A stretch of DNA of 64,000 bases. Source: Arthrobacter sp. M4. Lineage in GTDB: Bacteria; Actinomycetota; Actinomycetes; Actinomycetales; Micrococcaceae. The position numbers and the translations under genes were made by a program. Below the pieces are notes generated by a model. That model did no database searches, was not told the origin of the DNA, and was given only the letters and a program-made list of their open reading frames with translations. The stretch lies in the NCBI RefSeq assembly GCF_020251205.1, contig NZ_JAIWYX010000005.1, positions 62,001-126,000 on the forward strand, in the 5' to 3' direction. Positions 37,573-46,525 of this stretch are shown here, in pieces. The number at the start of each line of letters is the position of its first letter. Position 1 is the stretch's first letter.

Positions 37573-37700
37573 CCAACGCTTGCCGCAAAGGGTGGCAGCG
37601 CCGGAATGAACCCGAACACACGAAGTCCAACAATCTGACGCCTACACGACTAGGGCTGGCACCTGCACCGGCGCTGCTACCCGCACCAGCACCTGCACCT

Positions 37701-37990
37701 AGCAAAGCAAGGTCCGGTTCTAGCTAAACTTTGCAGACCTAAGACCAAGGAATCCCTTGCCGAAATGAGTGTCGCAAAATTCGCTAAATCATGAACACGG
37801 TTTCGTGGTCAGGCTTGCCACTCGTCCATCGCCATAGCAAAGGAAGGTCCGGTCCTTGCCAAACGCTGCAGACCTTAGAACCAAGGAATCCCTCGCCGAA
37901 ATGAGTGCCGCAAAGTTCGCTGAATCATGAACACGGTGTCGTGGTCAGGCTTGCCCCTCCTCATCGTCCCCATAACAAGGCAAGGCCGGT
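37701..37990. repeat. Diverged tandem duplication, about 135-138 bp period
   Basis: Unit 1 (37701-37835) and unit 2 (37836-37973) align along their whole length with scattered substitutions and small indels. A truncated third unit starts near 37974. Shared landmarks are AAGGTCCGGT, CCAAGGAATCCCT, GCCGAAATGAGTG and GAACACGGT. Each full unit keeps a nine-codon frame from ATGAGTG to TGA (products MSVAKFAKS and MSAAKFAES), which may be chance. Confidence 0.85.
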
Positions 37991-38051
37991 GCTGCCGAAG
38001 TGGAGCGGTCATTGCAATGTTGACCAGCCCCGGTGCGGCAGCACCGGCCTT
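37982..38051 (-). terminator. Hairpin downstream of trxA
   Basis: AAGGCCGGTGCTGCC at 37982-37996 pairs perfectly with 38037-38051 over a 40-base loop, 55 bases past the trxA stop. The T-run is weak, so termination is likely but not certain. Confidence 0.6.
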
Positions 38052-38105
38052 TGCTCAAATGTGTCCGGAAGGCGCTTCCTCGGAATCCGAGAAGCAGCAG
38101 CTCAA

Positions 38106-38432
38106 TTAGGACAGGACGTCAGCGAATTCTTTCTCGAAGAACTGCTTGGGCTTAGCGCCAATGACGGTGCTCTTCACTTCCCCGCCGCTGAACAGGTACA
38201 CAGCGGGGATGGACGTGATGCCATACTCGGCAGCGATGGCGGGGTTGTCGTCGACGTTAACCTTCACGACCTCAACCTTCTCGCTGTATTCAACGGAGAT
38301 CTCGTCGAGAATCGGACCGAGCTTGCGGCAAGGCCCGCACCATTCTGCCCAGAAGTCGACAATCACAGGCTTGTCGGCGGCCAGGACATCAGTGCTGAAA
38401 CTTGCGTCGGTAACGTCTTTGGCGTTGCTCAT
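38106..38432 (-). CDS. trxA: Thioredoxin (108 aa)
   Basis: Small cytoplasmic disulfide reductase. The active site is WAEWCGPCRKLGPIL. The cis-proline is in YGITSIPAVYLFSGG. The start giving MSNAKDVTDASF puts the protein at the standard thioredoxin length. A frame open further upstream reads through the gap to trxB and is not conserved. It follows trxB by 52 bases and uses TrxB as its reductant. Confidence 0.95.
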   Translation of the reverse strand: MSNAKDVTDASFSTDVLAADKPVIVDFWAEWCGPCRKLGPILDEISVEYSEKVEVVKVNVDDNPAIAAEYGITSIPAVYLFSGGEVKSTVIGAKPKQFFEKEFADVLS

Positions 38433-38484
38433 TGTTTCTCTTTCCCTTGGTGTGAGTGGGACCGTGCCCGGAGGCAGCGAGTCG

Positions 38485-39441
38485 TTAGGACTGCAGCTCG
38501 GCCAGGTAGTGCTCGACGTCCAGGGCAGCCACACAGCCTGAGCCGGATGCGGTGATTGCCTGGCGGTAGGCGGGGTCGATTACGTCACCGGCGGCAAAGA
38601 CACCCTTAAGGCTCGTCTTGGAGGTACGGCCTTCGACGGCGATGGTTCCCTCGGGGGTCAGTTCCAGGGTGTCCTTGACGAGTTCCGTACGTGGATCGTT
38701 GCCGATTGCCACAAAGACACCAGTCACGGGGAGTTCCGTTTCGGCACCGTCCACGCTGTTTTTCAGCTTAAGTCCAGTGACCTTGTCCCCGCCGAGAACG
38801 TCTTCAACAGTGGTGTTCCAGACGAAGTTGATCTTTTCGTGCGCCAGAGCCCGGTCGGCCATAATCTTGGAGGCCTTCAGGCTGTCGCGGCGGTGCACCA
38901 CGGTGACCGACTTAGCAAACTTAGTAAGGAACAGGGCCTCCTCCATGGCGGAGTCGCCACCACCGATAACGGCGATGTCCTGGTCCTTGAAGAAGAAACC
39001 ATCACAGGTTGCGCACCAGCTAACACCGTGGCCTGAGAGGCGCTTCTCGTTAGGAAGCCCAAGCTCACGGTAAGCCGAACCGGTGGACAGAATAATTGCC
39101 CGCGCCTGGAATGTCTCCCCCGTGCCGATGGTGACCGTCTTGACGTCGCCGTCGAGCTTTAGTTCGGTGACATCCTCGAAGAGGATCTCAGTGCCGAAGC
39201 GCGCCGCCTGCTTCTCGAAGTTCTCCATGAGATCCGGACCCATGATGCCGTCCGGGAACCCCGGGTAGTTTTCAACATCCGTGGTGTTCATCAGCTCGCC
39301 ACCTGCGGTGACCGACCCTGCAATGAGCAGCGGCTTCATGTTGGCACGGGCGGTGTAGACGGCGGCCGTGTAGCCAGCCGGACCCGAGCCCACAATGATG
39401 ACATCACGTACGTCTGACGTGGTGTTTGCTACCTCGCTCAC
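38485..39441 (-). CDS. trxB: Thioredoxin-disulfide reductase (318 aa)
   Basis: FAD/NADPH flavoenzyme that reduces thioredoxin. FAD-binding [20 protein letters not shown] is at the N-terminus. The redox CATC is in [13 protein letters not shown]. The NADPH fingerprint is [17 protein letters not shown], and the C-terminal FAD motif is [19 protein letters not shown]. It forms a pair with trxA near parB, as in mycobacteria and Streptomyces. Confidence 0.96.
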   Translation of the reverse strand: MSEVANTTSDVRDVIIVGSGPAGYTAAVYTARANMKPLLIAGSVTAGGELMNTTDVENYPGFPDGIMGPDLMENFEKQAARFGTEILFEDVTELKLDGDVKTVTIGTGETFQARAIILSTGSAYRELGLPNEKRLSGHGVSWCATCDGFFFKDQDIAVIGGGDSAMEEALFLTKFAKSVTVVHRRDSLKASKIMADRALAHEKINFVWNTTVEDVLGGDKVTGLKLKNSVDGAETELPVTGVFVAIGNDPRTELVKDTLELTPEGTIAVEGRTSKTSLKGVFAAGDVIDPAYRQAITASGSGCVAALDVEHYLAELQS

Positions 39442-39658
39442 AAGCGGTGAACCTCTTCCTTAGTCGATGCACCGGCTTCTCAGGCCGGCCACATGGCACA
39501 ACCCGTGGCGTGTGCCGAATATTCCTGTGTTCTTGGGCACCACGATGTAGACGCCACCTACAGGTTACCGTCCGAGCTTCGAGGTACGAGTTTGCGTGCA
39601 GCTCGCGTCGTTAAGGCGCGTCATAAGTGGCAGCAGCCACCACACCAACCCAAAGGTG
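39442..39658. other. trxB upstream region
   Basis: About 217 bases between the MurJ-partner gene and trxB on the same strand. It must hold the trxB promoter. I see no gene or clear hairpin. Confidence 0.5.
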
Positions 39659-41362
39659 TTATTGCACCTTGACCTCGGCCAGGCGAAGGCCGTAGCCATA
39701 ACGCGTCTTGGGAGCAGCGAGCTTGGGCAGCGTCTTGATGGACACGATGATGTACTGCGCCGTGCTGGGCTCCGTGAGCGGCATGGTCAGGTCCTGTGAT
39801 GTGAAGCTGTTGGTCCCAACCTGCTTCGCACCATCCATAGCAGGGCGGTCGTTGGTGAACACGCTGATGCTTCCGCCGGAGGCACCCAACTGGCTGAGCG
39901 TAATCGAGGAGACCTGCGACGGCGCCTTTAGCTTGACCACCAGGGGCACTTCGGTAGCAAAGCCACCCCAGTTCTCCGTTGCGAACTCCATGTCCGACCA
40001 GTAGCTGGCAGCATTGCCGTCGAAAGCCTTGGCCAGGTCCTTGTCATATGTTGCGGCGAAGTCGAAGTTGCCCAATCGGGTGATGGACTCAATCGACGGC
40101 GGACCTGCCGCAGGCGCTGTGGTTCCCGTGCTCTTCGGTGATCCGGACGCTGAGCCTGTGGCGGGCGGGGCCGTAGTCGCATTGTTCCCGGCGGAAGGTT
40201 GGCCGCTGGGGAAAATGCTGCCCAAATTAGTGATCGCCAAAATTAAGCCGACCACCAGAACGGCGGCGAGGATGCCGCCGACCAGCCACCTCAAGGATCG
40301 CGGCTCCCGCTCGGGTTCGTCGTCGTAGTACTCGTCTTCCTCGTAGTCTGTGCCCGATGGCGGCGCCGACTGGAACGCCGCTGCGCCGGGAGAGATCTGC
40401 CCGGAACCGGGGTGCTCATCCGAGGAAGACTCAGAGTAGCCGTAGTCGTGGTCCGACCACAGGGACACTTTGGGCTTCTCCCCGGAGGCAGCGCCGCCGG
40501 CACCTGCCCCAGCACCGGCACCGGACCCCGCGGCGTCGAAGGCCTGCGTGGTCGGCTGTGCCTGGACGTCTTGAGCGGCCGTGTCAGCCGAATCAGGCTT
40601 ACGAGCCATTTGATCGGTGCCCGCTTGACCGGAACCGGCGCCTGAGCCTACAACGGCATCCGAGCCCTCGCCGGATGTGCCCGTTTGGGCATCCGAGGAC
40701 TTGCCACCAGCGCCCTTTACAGCGGCTGCAGCTGCCGTCGCAGCGGCGCCAGCACCCGCTGCTGCCGCTGCAAGCTTCGCGGCAAGGCCCTGGTGGGGAG
40801 CCGCTGCGGGACGCGGAGGCATGGGCGGAACAACCGGCGGACGACGGACACCTTGATCCGGGGCCTGAGTGACAGGCTGCTGACCGGTGGGACCGGGCCG
40901 GGACGCCTCCACCCCGTGCTCGCCGTACTTGATGTATTCGGCTTCGATCTCATCATCGTAGAGTCCGTCGTAGGGCTCGGGCTCGTTGGAACGTGCCTGC
41001 CCGAAAATTTCACTGCCCAGCGTGTCAGTGAAAAACGGCTCCACATAGGGCTCGTCTGAGGCAACCACCAGGTCCAGAAGGTCCGGGGCGCTGCTGTGGT
41101 TGGTGATGAGGTATGTGGTGTTGTCGCTGACGCCAAGGTCTAGGATCTGTACGTTGCCAGCACGTTCGCCCGTCGCAACTTCACGCGCACTCTGTGCGAC
41201 TTGGTCGGCGTTCCCCGGTCCGGCGACGAGGATGCTGACCGGCCTGTTGAGCACCTGGTCCACGCCATCCAGCACCAGATCCTGGTCGTGCGAGGTCAGT
41301 ACCGTGGCCGTGACCTTATACCGGCCGCCAAGTACTGATCCGACATCGATCGGGTGGGACAC
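39659..41362 (-). CDS. MurJ-associated protein: kinase-like N-terminus, transmembrane helix, sugar-binding-like C-terminus (567 aa)
   Basis: The N-terminus (GSVLGGRYKVTATVLTSHDQ, then DQVLNRPVSILVAGPG) resembles the N-lobe of a Ser/Thr kinase. The rest of a kinase fold and catalytic HRD/DFG motifs are missing, so it would be a reduced pseudokinase. A long Ala/Pro/Gly-rich linker with acidic patches leads to one membrane helix (WLVGGILAAVLVVGLILAI). An extracellular discoidin/galactose-binding-like domain follows (DFAATYDKDLAKAFDGNAAS, YWSDMEFATENWGG). M. tuberculosis fuses comparable parts to MurJ (Rv3910). Here it is a separate gene directly downstream of murJ. Confidence 0.78.
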   Translation of the reverse strand: MSHPIDVGSVLGGRYKVTATVLTSHDQDLVLDGVDQVLNRPVSILVAGPGNADQVAQSAREVATGERAGNVQILDLGVSDNTTYLITNHSSAPDLLDLVVASDEPYVEPFFTDTLGSEIFGQARSNEPEPYDGLYDDEIEAEYIKYGEHGVEASRPGPTGQQPVTQAPDQGVRRPPVVPPMPPRPAAAPHQGLAAKLAAAAAGAGAAATAAAAAVKGAGGKSSDAQTGTSGEGSDAVVGSGAGSGQAGTDQMARKPDSADTAAQDVQAQPTTQAFDAAGSGAGAGAGAGGAASGEKPKVSLWSDHDYGYSESSSDEHPGSGQISPGAAAFQSAPPSGTDYEEDEYYDDEPEREPRSLRWLVGGILAAVLVVGLILAITNLGSIFPSGQPSAGNNATTAPPATGSASGSPKSTGTTAPAAGPPSIESITRLGNFDFAATYDKDLAKAFDGNAASYWSDMEFATENWGGFATEVPLVVKLKAPSQVSSITLSQLGASGGSISVFTNDRPAMDGAKQVGTNSFTSQDLTMPLTEPSTAQYIIVSIKTLPKLAAPKTRYGYGLRLAEVKVQ

Positions 41363-41526
41363 GAGTTCCTCCTAGGCTGTCTAAGGAGCTGCGGGCCCTT
41401 CACACTGGTCTTGTTCCAGCCGGTTGAGCCCTGGTTGGCAACTACCTGTACTAGCTTCTGATCCTAGCCGATGGGCGGCCAGCAGCCCGGGTCCAGCGCT
41501 TGATGTCACACTTCGACGACGTGATA

Positions 41527-43680
41527 TTAGCGTCTCCGCCGGGTCCGCTGGGTGAAATGTGGGTTCTGCCCGAGCTCGCCCTGGTAAGTTCTCCGGCCCG
41601 GCAACGGGATCTGTGCCTGGTCCCCTCCGCCCTGGGCGGTGCTGGGAACATCCTCCTCAGGAAGATAAGGCCCGACGCCGGAACCTCCTTCGGTGCCAAC
41701 GTCGGCACTGGCATCCACCTCAGCCTCCGTGCCGGCGTCGACCTCAGCCGCCGTACCGGCGTCGACCGTATTGGAAGCACTCGCCCCGCCCTGATGACTG
41801 CCGCCGTCGTGTGTCCCTTCTTCTGGCACGGGTCCCATCAAGGTGACTGCCGGCCGCACCCGCTGAATCTGTCCGGTCGCGGGGCCGGCCCGGAAGGACG
41901 CGGCGTCGAATTCGCCGGAAATGCGCGGAATCAGTCCGGTGTCGTCAGACAGAGTGGCGCGTTCGATGGGCTCGTGGTCCTCGGCTGGCGCGGGGCCACC
42001 GCGGCCCAGGCGGCCCAGCAGCGGCCTGAGCAAGTCTGCCAATTCGGAAACCCTGAAGAGGCGAAGCAACAGGAAATACGCCACCAGCATCACCGGTCCC
42101 ACCACGACGATGGTGATCAACGCCGCGATTCGGTCACTCCAGGCGAAGCCGTCACGGTTATAGCTGCCCAGGAGCCAGAGGGCCACTGCACCAGCAAGGG
42201 CGGACCCGGCGGCGGCATAACCCATGCGGATGTAGGAGTTGGCGATGCGCGGGCCGTCGAGGTGTCCCAAAAGCCGGCGCAGGAAGAATGCGCTGATCAC
42301 CACGGAGAGGATGTTCCCCACCATGTACAGGATGGCGATGGCAAAGATGATCTGGCCGACAGGCAGGAACTGGATGAGGAACGCGCCCACAACATTGACC
42401 ACCGCCAGGAGCAGTTGGATGTAGAAGGGCGTGCGTGCGTCCTCGTTGGCGTAGAACACTCGGGACATCATGAAGTTGGCGCTCATAAAGGGCGTGCTAA
42501 GCGACAGGATAGTCAGCGTTTGCGCCAGCATCACGCCGTCCTGCTTGAGGCCGCCGGAGAAGAACATGCCCAACGGGCCGGCGAGGGCGAACAGGGCCAG
42601 CGCGCCGAAAACGGTGGCGACGGCCATGGTCCGCAGTCCGTGCGAGAGGGCGTCGCGGAGGGCGTCCCGGTCACCGTTCTGGGAGGCTCGCGTCATCCTG
42701 TTAAAAAGAACAGTGGCAAGCGACAGCGCAATGATCGAGTGCGGCAGCAAATACAGTTGGCTGGCGACCTCCAACACCGCGTTACCGGGAAGGGCCTTCG
42801 CGGTAGGGTCGCCAGCGTGCTCCAGCCTCAGGCGCTCAGCGCCAGGGATCGTAGCCACCTTCATGACATAGAGGAACGCCAACTGCCCGACGGCGGCAGT
42901 CAGGAGCGTCCAGACGCTCAGCTTCGCGGCGTGGCCGAGTCCGACGCCGCGCCAGCCAAAGCGCGGACGGATGCCAAGCCGCAGCCGCATGACGGGAATC
43001 AGCAGGATGGCGGTTTGGGAAACCACGCCAATAGTGGAGAACCCCGCAACCAGGAAAGTTTGGGAATCGCCCCAGTTGTCCAGGGTGTGCGGATTGGTGT
43101 TGTTTGAGCCGAGGAGCCAGATGAACATGCCAAGGCCGGCGATGGCCACTATGTTGTTCAAAATAGGCGCCCACATGGCCGGGCCGAAGGCGCCGTTGGC
43201 ATTCAGGACCTGCGTCAGCAGCGCATAAAGGCCGTAGAAGAAGATCTGCGGGAGGCACCAGAACGCGAAGCTCACGGCAAGGGCTTTTTGTTGGGGTGAA
43301 TATCCCTGCGTTGTTAGGTCGATGACCCAGGGTGCGGCCAGCGTCACCAGCAGGGTCAACCCCAGCATCACCAGCACAGCGAGTGTCAGGAGCCTGCTGA
43401 TGTAGTCAGCTCCCCGGTCCGGCCCCTTGCTGGCTTTGATGATCTGCGGCACCAGTACGGCGTTGAACACACCGCCCGCAACCAGCAGGAAGATCAGGTT
43501 TGGCAGGTTGTTGGCATTGATGAAGGTGTCATTGACCGTTGAACCGAGGCCCAGCGCGGCGGCCAGCATCCACGTTTTGGCGAAACCGAGAAAGCGCGAC
43601 ACCAGCGTGCCAGCGGCCATGATGGCACCGGAACGCGCTTCTCCGGACTGGACGGACTGGGCTGATTTGGCGGCAGACAT
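41527..43680 (-). CDS. murJ: Lipid II flippase MurJ (717 aa)
   Basis: Moves the peptidoglycan precursor lipid II across the membrane. The MATE-like core of about 14 helices runs from SGAIMAAGTLVSRFLGFAKT to about residue 545. It includes NLPNLIFLLVAGGVFNAVLV and the long AGPLGMFFSGG stretch. A cytoplasmic tail of about 170 residues rich in Ala/Glu/Val/Gly (EVDAGTEAEVDASADV) follows. The tail is longer than in typical MurJ and could meet partner proteins. The adjacent pseudokinase-like gene supports the cell-wall role. Confidence 0.94.
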   Translation of the reverse strand: MSAAKSAQSVQSGEARSGAIMAAGTLVSRFLGFAKTWMLAAALGLGSTVNDTFINANNLPNLIFLLVAGGVFNAVLVPQIIKASKGPDRGADYISRLLTLAVLVMLGLTLLVTLAAPWVIDLTTQGYSPQQKALAVSFAFWCLPQIFFYGLYALLTQVLNANGAFGPAMWAPILNNIVAIAGLGMFIWLLGSNNTNPHTLDNWGDSQTFLVAGFSTIGVVSQTAILLIPVMRLRLGIRPRFGWRGVGLGHAAKLSVWTLLTAAVGQLAFLYVMKVATIPGAERLRLEHAGDPTAKALPGNAVLEVASQLYLLPHSIIALSLATVLFNRMTRASQNGDRDALRDALSHGLRTMAVATVFGALALFALAGPLGMFFSGGLKQDGVMLAQTLTILSLSTPFMSANFMMSRVFYANEDARTPFYIQLLLAVVNVVGAFLIQFLPVGQIIFAIAILYMVGNILSVVISAFFLRRLLGHLDGPRIANSYIRMGYAAAGSALAGAVALWLLGSYNRDGFAWSDRIAALITIVVVGPVMLVAYFLLLRLFRVSELADLLRPLLGRLGRGGPAPAEDHEPIERATLSDDTGLIPRISGEFDAASFRAGPATGQIQRVRPAVTLMGPVPEEGTHDGGSHQGGASASNTVDAGTAAEVDAGTEAEVDASADVGTEGGSGVGPYLPEEDVPSTAQGGGDQAQIPLPGRRTYQGELGQNPHFTQRTRRRR

Positions 43681-43737
43681 CGGCTTAATCGTCCCATGAG
43701 TGGGTGTTGAGACCCTTTAAGGGCACCCGCGGAACAC

Positions 43738-44286
43738 CTAGAGGTGTTCGGGAAGGACCTCTCGGGCCAGGTCGGCGATCCGCCGCTCATTGGGGAAAGA
43801 AAGCTTGCGCGCCAACTCGTGGATGGGCACCCAGGCGGCGTCTACGGCTTCCTTGTCGGGGTCGTTTTCGATGGTCAGTTCGCCGCCGGTGGCCTCCAAT
43901 AGGAAGTGGTGCACGGTCTTGTGCACACGGTGGCCGCTTACGGTGAACCAGTAGTCGATGCTGCCGAGCGGGGCCAGAATATTGCCCTTGATCCCCGTTT
44001 CTTCGGCGATTTCGCGGACTGCTGCCTGCTCGTTGTTTTCCTTGCCCTCCGGGTGGCCCTTGGGAAGGCACCACTCAAGGCGACCACCCCGGTTGAGGCG
44101 GGCAATAATCGCAACCCGCAATTCGCCGTCGGACGTGTCCACCACAACGCCGCCGGCGGAGATCTCCTCCACAGTGGGGAGGGAGGCCTGGACCGGGTGC
44201 GCGACGGGCGCGACGTGTGCACCGATTGCCGACGGCAACGGTGCGTTCGTCCTCCTGCCTGGAGCGCTCGGGATCGGGTTGGCCAT
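43738..44286 (-). CDS. Nudix hydrolase (182 aa)
   Basis: The Nudix box is complete: GHPEGKENNEQAAVREIAEE followed by TGIKG, set in a fold that begins EISAGGVVVDTSDGELRVAI. I start at the ATG giving MANPIPSAPG; a longer frame to 44403 is unconserved and crosses the divergent promoter region. Substrate is unknown. The same gene sits between murJ and the CCA-adding enzyme in other actinobacteria (MutT4 locus in mycobacteria). Confidence 0.9.
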   Translation of the reverse strand: MANPIPSAPGRRTNAPLPSAIGAHVAPVAHPVQASLPTVEEISAGGVVVDTSDGELRVAIIARLNRGGRLEWCLPKGHPEGKENNEQAAVREIAEETGIKGNILAPLGSIDYWFTVSGHRVHKTVHHFLLEATGGELTIENDPDKEAVDAAWVPIHELARKLSFPNERRIADLAREVLPEHL

Positions 44287-44415
44287 GAAGTCCACTCTAA
44301 CGACTCTTGCCCGGAGTTGATGACCGGAACATGACCTAAAGGTGGACGGCGGGAGACCGCGCTGAAGGTAACTGTGCACCAAGGTGGAAGTAAAATCTGC
44401 CAAGCTTAAGGGACT

Positions 44416-45939
44416 ATGGCGCAGGTATTGGACAGCTCTTCAGTCAACTTTCAGATGGATCCGGTCGTATTGGACCTCGGCCAGCGATTCGTCGACGCCG
44501 GATTTGAGCTGTCCCTCGTTGGCGGGCCGGTTCGTGACCTCTTCCTGGGTCGATCCTCCCCCGACCTGGACTTTACAACCAATGCCACGCCGGACCAGAC
44601 CATCAAGATCATCAAGAAGTGGGCGGACACCTTCTGGGAAATTGGCCGCGACTTTGGGACGATCGGGATGCGCAAGGGCGGCCTGACCATCGAGATCACC
44701 ACATATCGCGCCGAGGCCTACGATCCGGATTCCCGCAAACCAGTGGTGGCATTCGGTTCCTCGCTCGCGGACGACCTCCTGCGCCGCGATTTCACTATTA
44801 ATGCGATGGCCCTGCGGCTGCCTTCAATGGAACTCGTGGATCCCTTTGGCGGCATTCGTGACCTGCACGCTTCCGTGCTGTCCACCCCGGGCACTCCCGA
44901 GGACTCTTTCTCGGACGACCCGCTGCGCATGATGCGGGCTGCGCGCTTCGCTGCTCAGTTGGGTGTGGACGTACATCAGGACGTCCGCGAGGCGATGACG
45001 CGGATGGCCGAGCGAATCAAAATCATCTCCGCCGAGCGAGTCCGTGAGGAACTCGTCAAGCTCATTAATGGTGCCCATCCGCGCATCGGCATCGATCTGC
45101 TGGTGGATACCGGCCTTGCTGAGTTCGTCCTGCCGGAAGTATCCGCCCTGCGCCTTGAGGCCGACGAGCACCACCGCCATAAGGATGTCTACCAGCATTC
45201 ACTGCAGGTGTTGGAGCAGGCTGTGGCGCTTGAGACCGGGCCTGAAGGCCCGGTTCCCGGCCCGGATTTCGTCCTCCGTTTCGCGGCGTTAATGCACGAC
45301 GTCGGTAAGCCGGCTACACGGCGATTCGAGCCTGGCGGTGGGGTTAGTTTCCGCCACCATGACGTGGTGGGCGCCAAGCTCACCACCAAGCGGATGAAGG
45401 CGCTGCGCTTCGATAACGACACCATCAAGGCCGTGGCCCGCCTAGTGGAACTGCACATGCGTTTTTACGGTTACGGTGACGCCGGCTGGACCGACTCGGC
45501 TGTCCGGCGGTATGTCACGGACGCAGGACCGCTCTTGGAACGCCTCCACCGCCTGACGCGCTCCGACGTCACCACACGCAACCAGCGGAAAGCGGACCGG
45601 CTCTCCTTCGCGTATGACGATCTGGAGCAGCGTATCGCGGCTCTCGCCGAGCAGGAGTCCCTGAACGCGATTCGTCCCGACCTTGACGGCGCACAGATCA
45701 TGGAATTGCTGGACCTGAAGCCTGGTCCCCTTGTGGGTCGTGCCTACAAATTCCTACTTGAGGAGCGAATGGAGCACGGGCCTCTGCCCCACGACGAGGC
45801 TGTAGCCAGGCTGCGGGCGTGGTGGGCCCAGCAGCCGGAGTCCGTCGCCTTCACGAACGACGCTGAACCTTCCGATAACGGCTCCGCACCGTCCACCGGC
45901 GGCCCCGCAGCCGACTCGCCGAATACTAAGGAGTCCTAA
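44416..45939 (+). CDS. cca: CCA tRNA nucleotidyltransferase with HD domain (507 aa)
   Basis: Adds or repairs the 3' CCA of tRNAs; here tRNA-Ile lacks encoded CCA and would need it. The head domain has LVGGPVRDLFLGRSSPDLDF with the metal-binding DxD. Next come ITTYRAEAYDP and RRDFTINAMA. An HD phosphohydrolase domain follows (HRHKDVYQHSLQVL and ALMHDVGKPATR). The C-terminus is a disordered Pro/Ser tail. Divergent from the Nudix gene and one base before the phosphatase gene. Confidence 0.95.
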   Translation: MAQVLDSSSVNFQMDPVVLDLGQRFVDAGFELSLVGGPVRDLFLGRSSPDLDFTTNATPDQTIKIIKKWADTFWEIGRDFGTIGMRKGGLTIEITTYRAEAYDPDSRKPVVAFGSSLADDLLRRDFTINAMALRLPSMELVDPFGGIRDLHASVLSTPGTPEDSFSDDPLRMMRAARFAAQLGVDVHQDVREAMTRMAERIKIISAERVREELVKLINGAHPRIGIDLLVDTGLAEFVLPEVSALRLEADEHHRHKDVYQHSLQVLEQAVALETGPEGPVPGPDFVLRFAALMHDVGKPATRRFEPGGGVSFRHHDVVGAKLTTKRMKALRFDNDTIKAVARLVELHMRFYGYGDAGWTDSAVRRYVTDAGPLLERLHRLTRSDVTTRNQRKADRLSFAYDDLEQRIAALAEQESLNAIRPDLDGAQIMELLDLKPGPLVGRAYKFLLEERMEHGPLPHDEAVARLRAWWAQQPESVAFTNDAEPSDNGSAPSTGGPAADSPNTKES

Positions 45940-45940
45940 G

Positions 45941-46525
45941 TTGAACGCACCCGCCAACACCGCACGTCCGCAGCTGTGGATCATGCGCCACGGCGAGACC
46001 GAGTGGTCCAAGAGCGGACAATACACCGGCCTGACCGATCTCCCCCTGACCGTAGAGGGTGAGCAGCAGGCAGTGGAGGCACGCAAAGTCCTTGAAGGGA
46101 TCGACTTCGACTTGGTGCTCACTTCGCCGCTGCGGCGCGCGCGTCGGACGGCCGAACTGGCGGGCTTTCCGGATGCCGTGCATGAGCCGCTGGCCGTTGA
46201 ATGGAACTACGGGGACTACGAGGGCATCAGCTCGGACCTCATCCGCAAGGACAACCCGGACTACCTGATCTGGACGGACGGGGTTCCCAACGGTGAAACC
46301 CTGGATGAGGTGGCCGCCCGTGCCGACAAGATCATCGCCCGTGTCCTGGAATCCGGGATGGATAACGTGCTGATTGTTGCGCATGGCCACTTTTCGCGCA
46401 TCCTTACAGCCCGGTGGCTCGAGATGGACGCGCGGGAGGGTCGGCACTTCATCCTGGGCACAGCGAAGGTCTGCACCCTGGGGTGGGACAAGAAAACGCC
46501 CGCAATCGTGCGCTGGGGTCTTTAG
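45941..46525 (+). CDS. Histidine phosphatase family protein (194 aa)
   Basis: Phosphoglycerate-mutase-like acid phosphatase. The catalytic motif is LWIMRHGETEWSKSGQYTG. TSPLRRARRTAELAG and the distal VAHGHFSRILTARWL complete the two-His active site. The start is TTG with AAGGAG 7 bases upstream, immediately after the CCA enzyme stop codon, so the two form one transcript. The physiological substrate is unknown. Confidence 0.92.
   Translation: MNAPANTARPQLWIMRHGETEWSKSGQYTGLTDLPLTVEGEQQAVEARKVLEGIDFDLVLTSPLRRARRTAELAGFPDAVHEPLAVEWNYGDYEGISSDLIRKDNPDYLIWTDGVPNGETLDEVAARADKIIARVLESGMDNVLIVAHGHFSRILTARWLEMDAREGRHFILGTAKVCTLGWDKKTPAIVRWGL

Larger units (their letters stand above)
30251..38105. other. 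Gene-free parS zone, about 7.9 kb (putative centromere region)
   Basis: No open frame here looks like a gene. The longest ones are built on tandem repeats, cross parS sites (always reading V/F-S-R-E-T), or lack ribosome binding sites, and none resembles a known family. By eye the sequence is less GC-rich than the flanking genes. The zone contains eight perfect and two near-perfect parS cores, a DnaA-box module, three short-period tandem arrays, a 135-bp tandem duplication and a 22-bp direct repeat, all listed separately. Distances between neighbouring parS cores range from under 100 to about 1,800 bases. Confidence 0.8.

Noticed and set aside
37905-38555. 216-codon plus-strand frame opposite trxA
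   Set aside because: Mostly antisense to thioredoxin and the trxB 3' end; no domain and no start signal.
41500-43107. 535-codon open frame on the plus strand opposite murJ
   Set aside because: It is the antisense shadow of a GC-rich gene. The product is a low-complexity Gly/His/Gln/Arg mixture without a family, while the opposite strand encodes a full MurJ.
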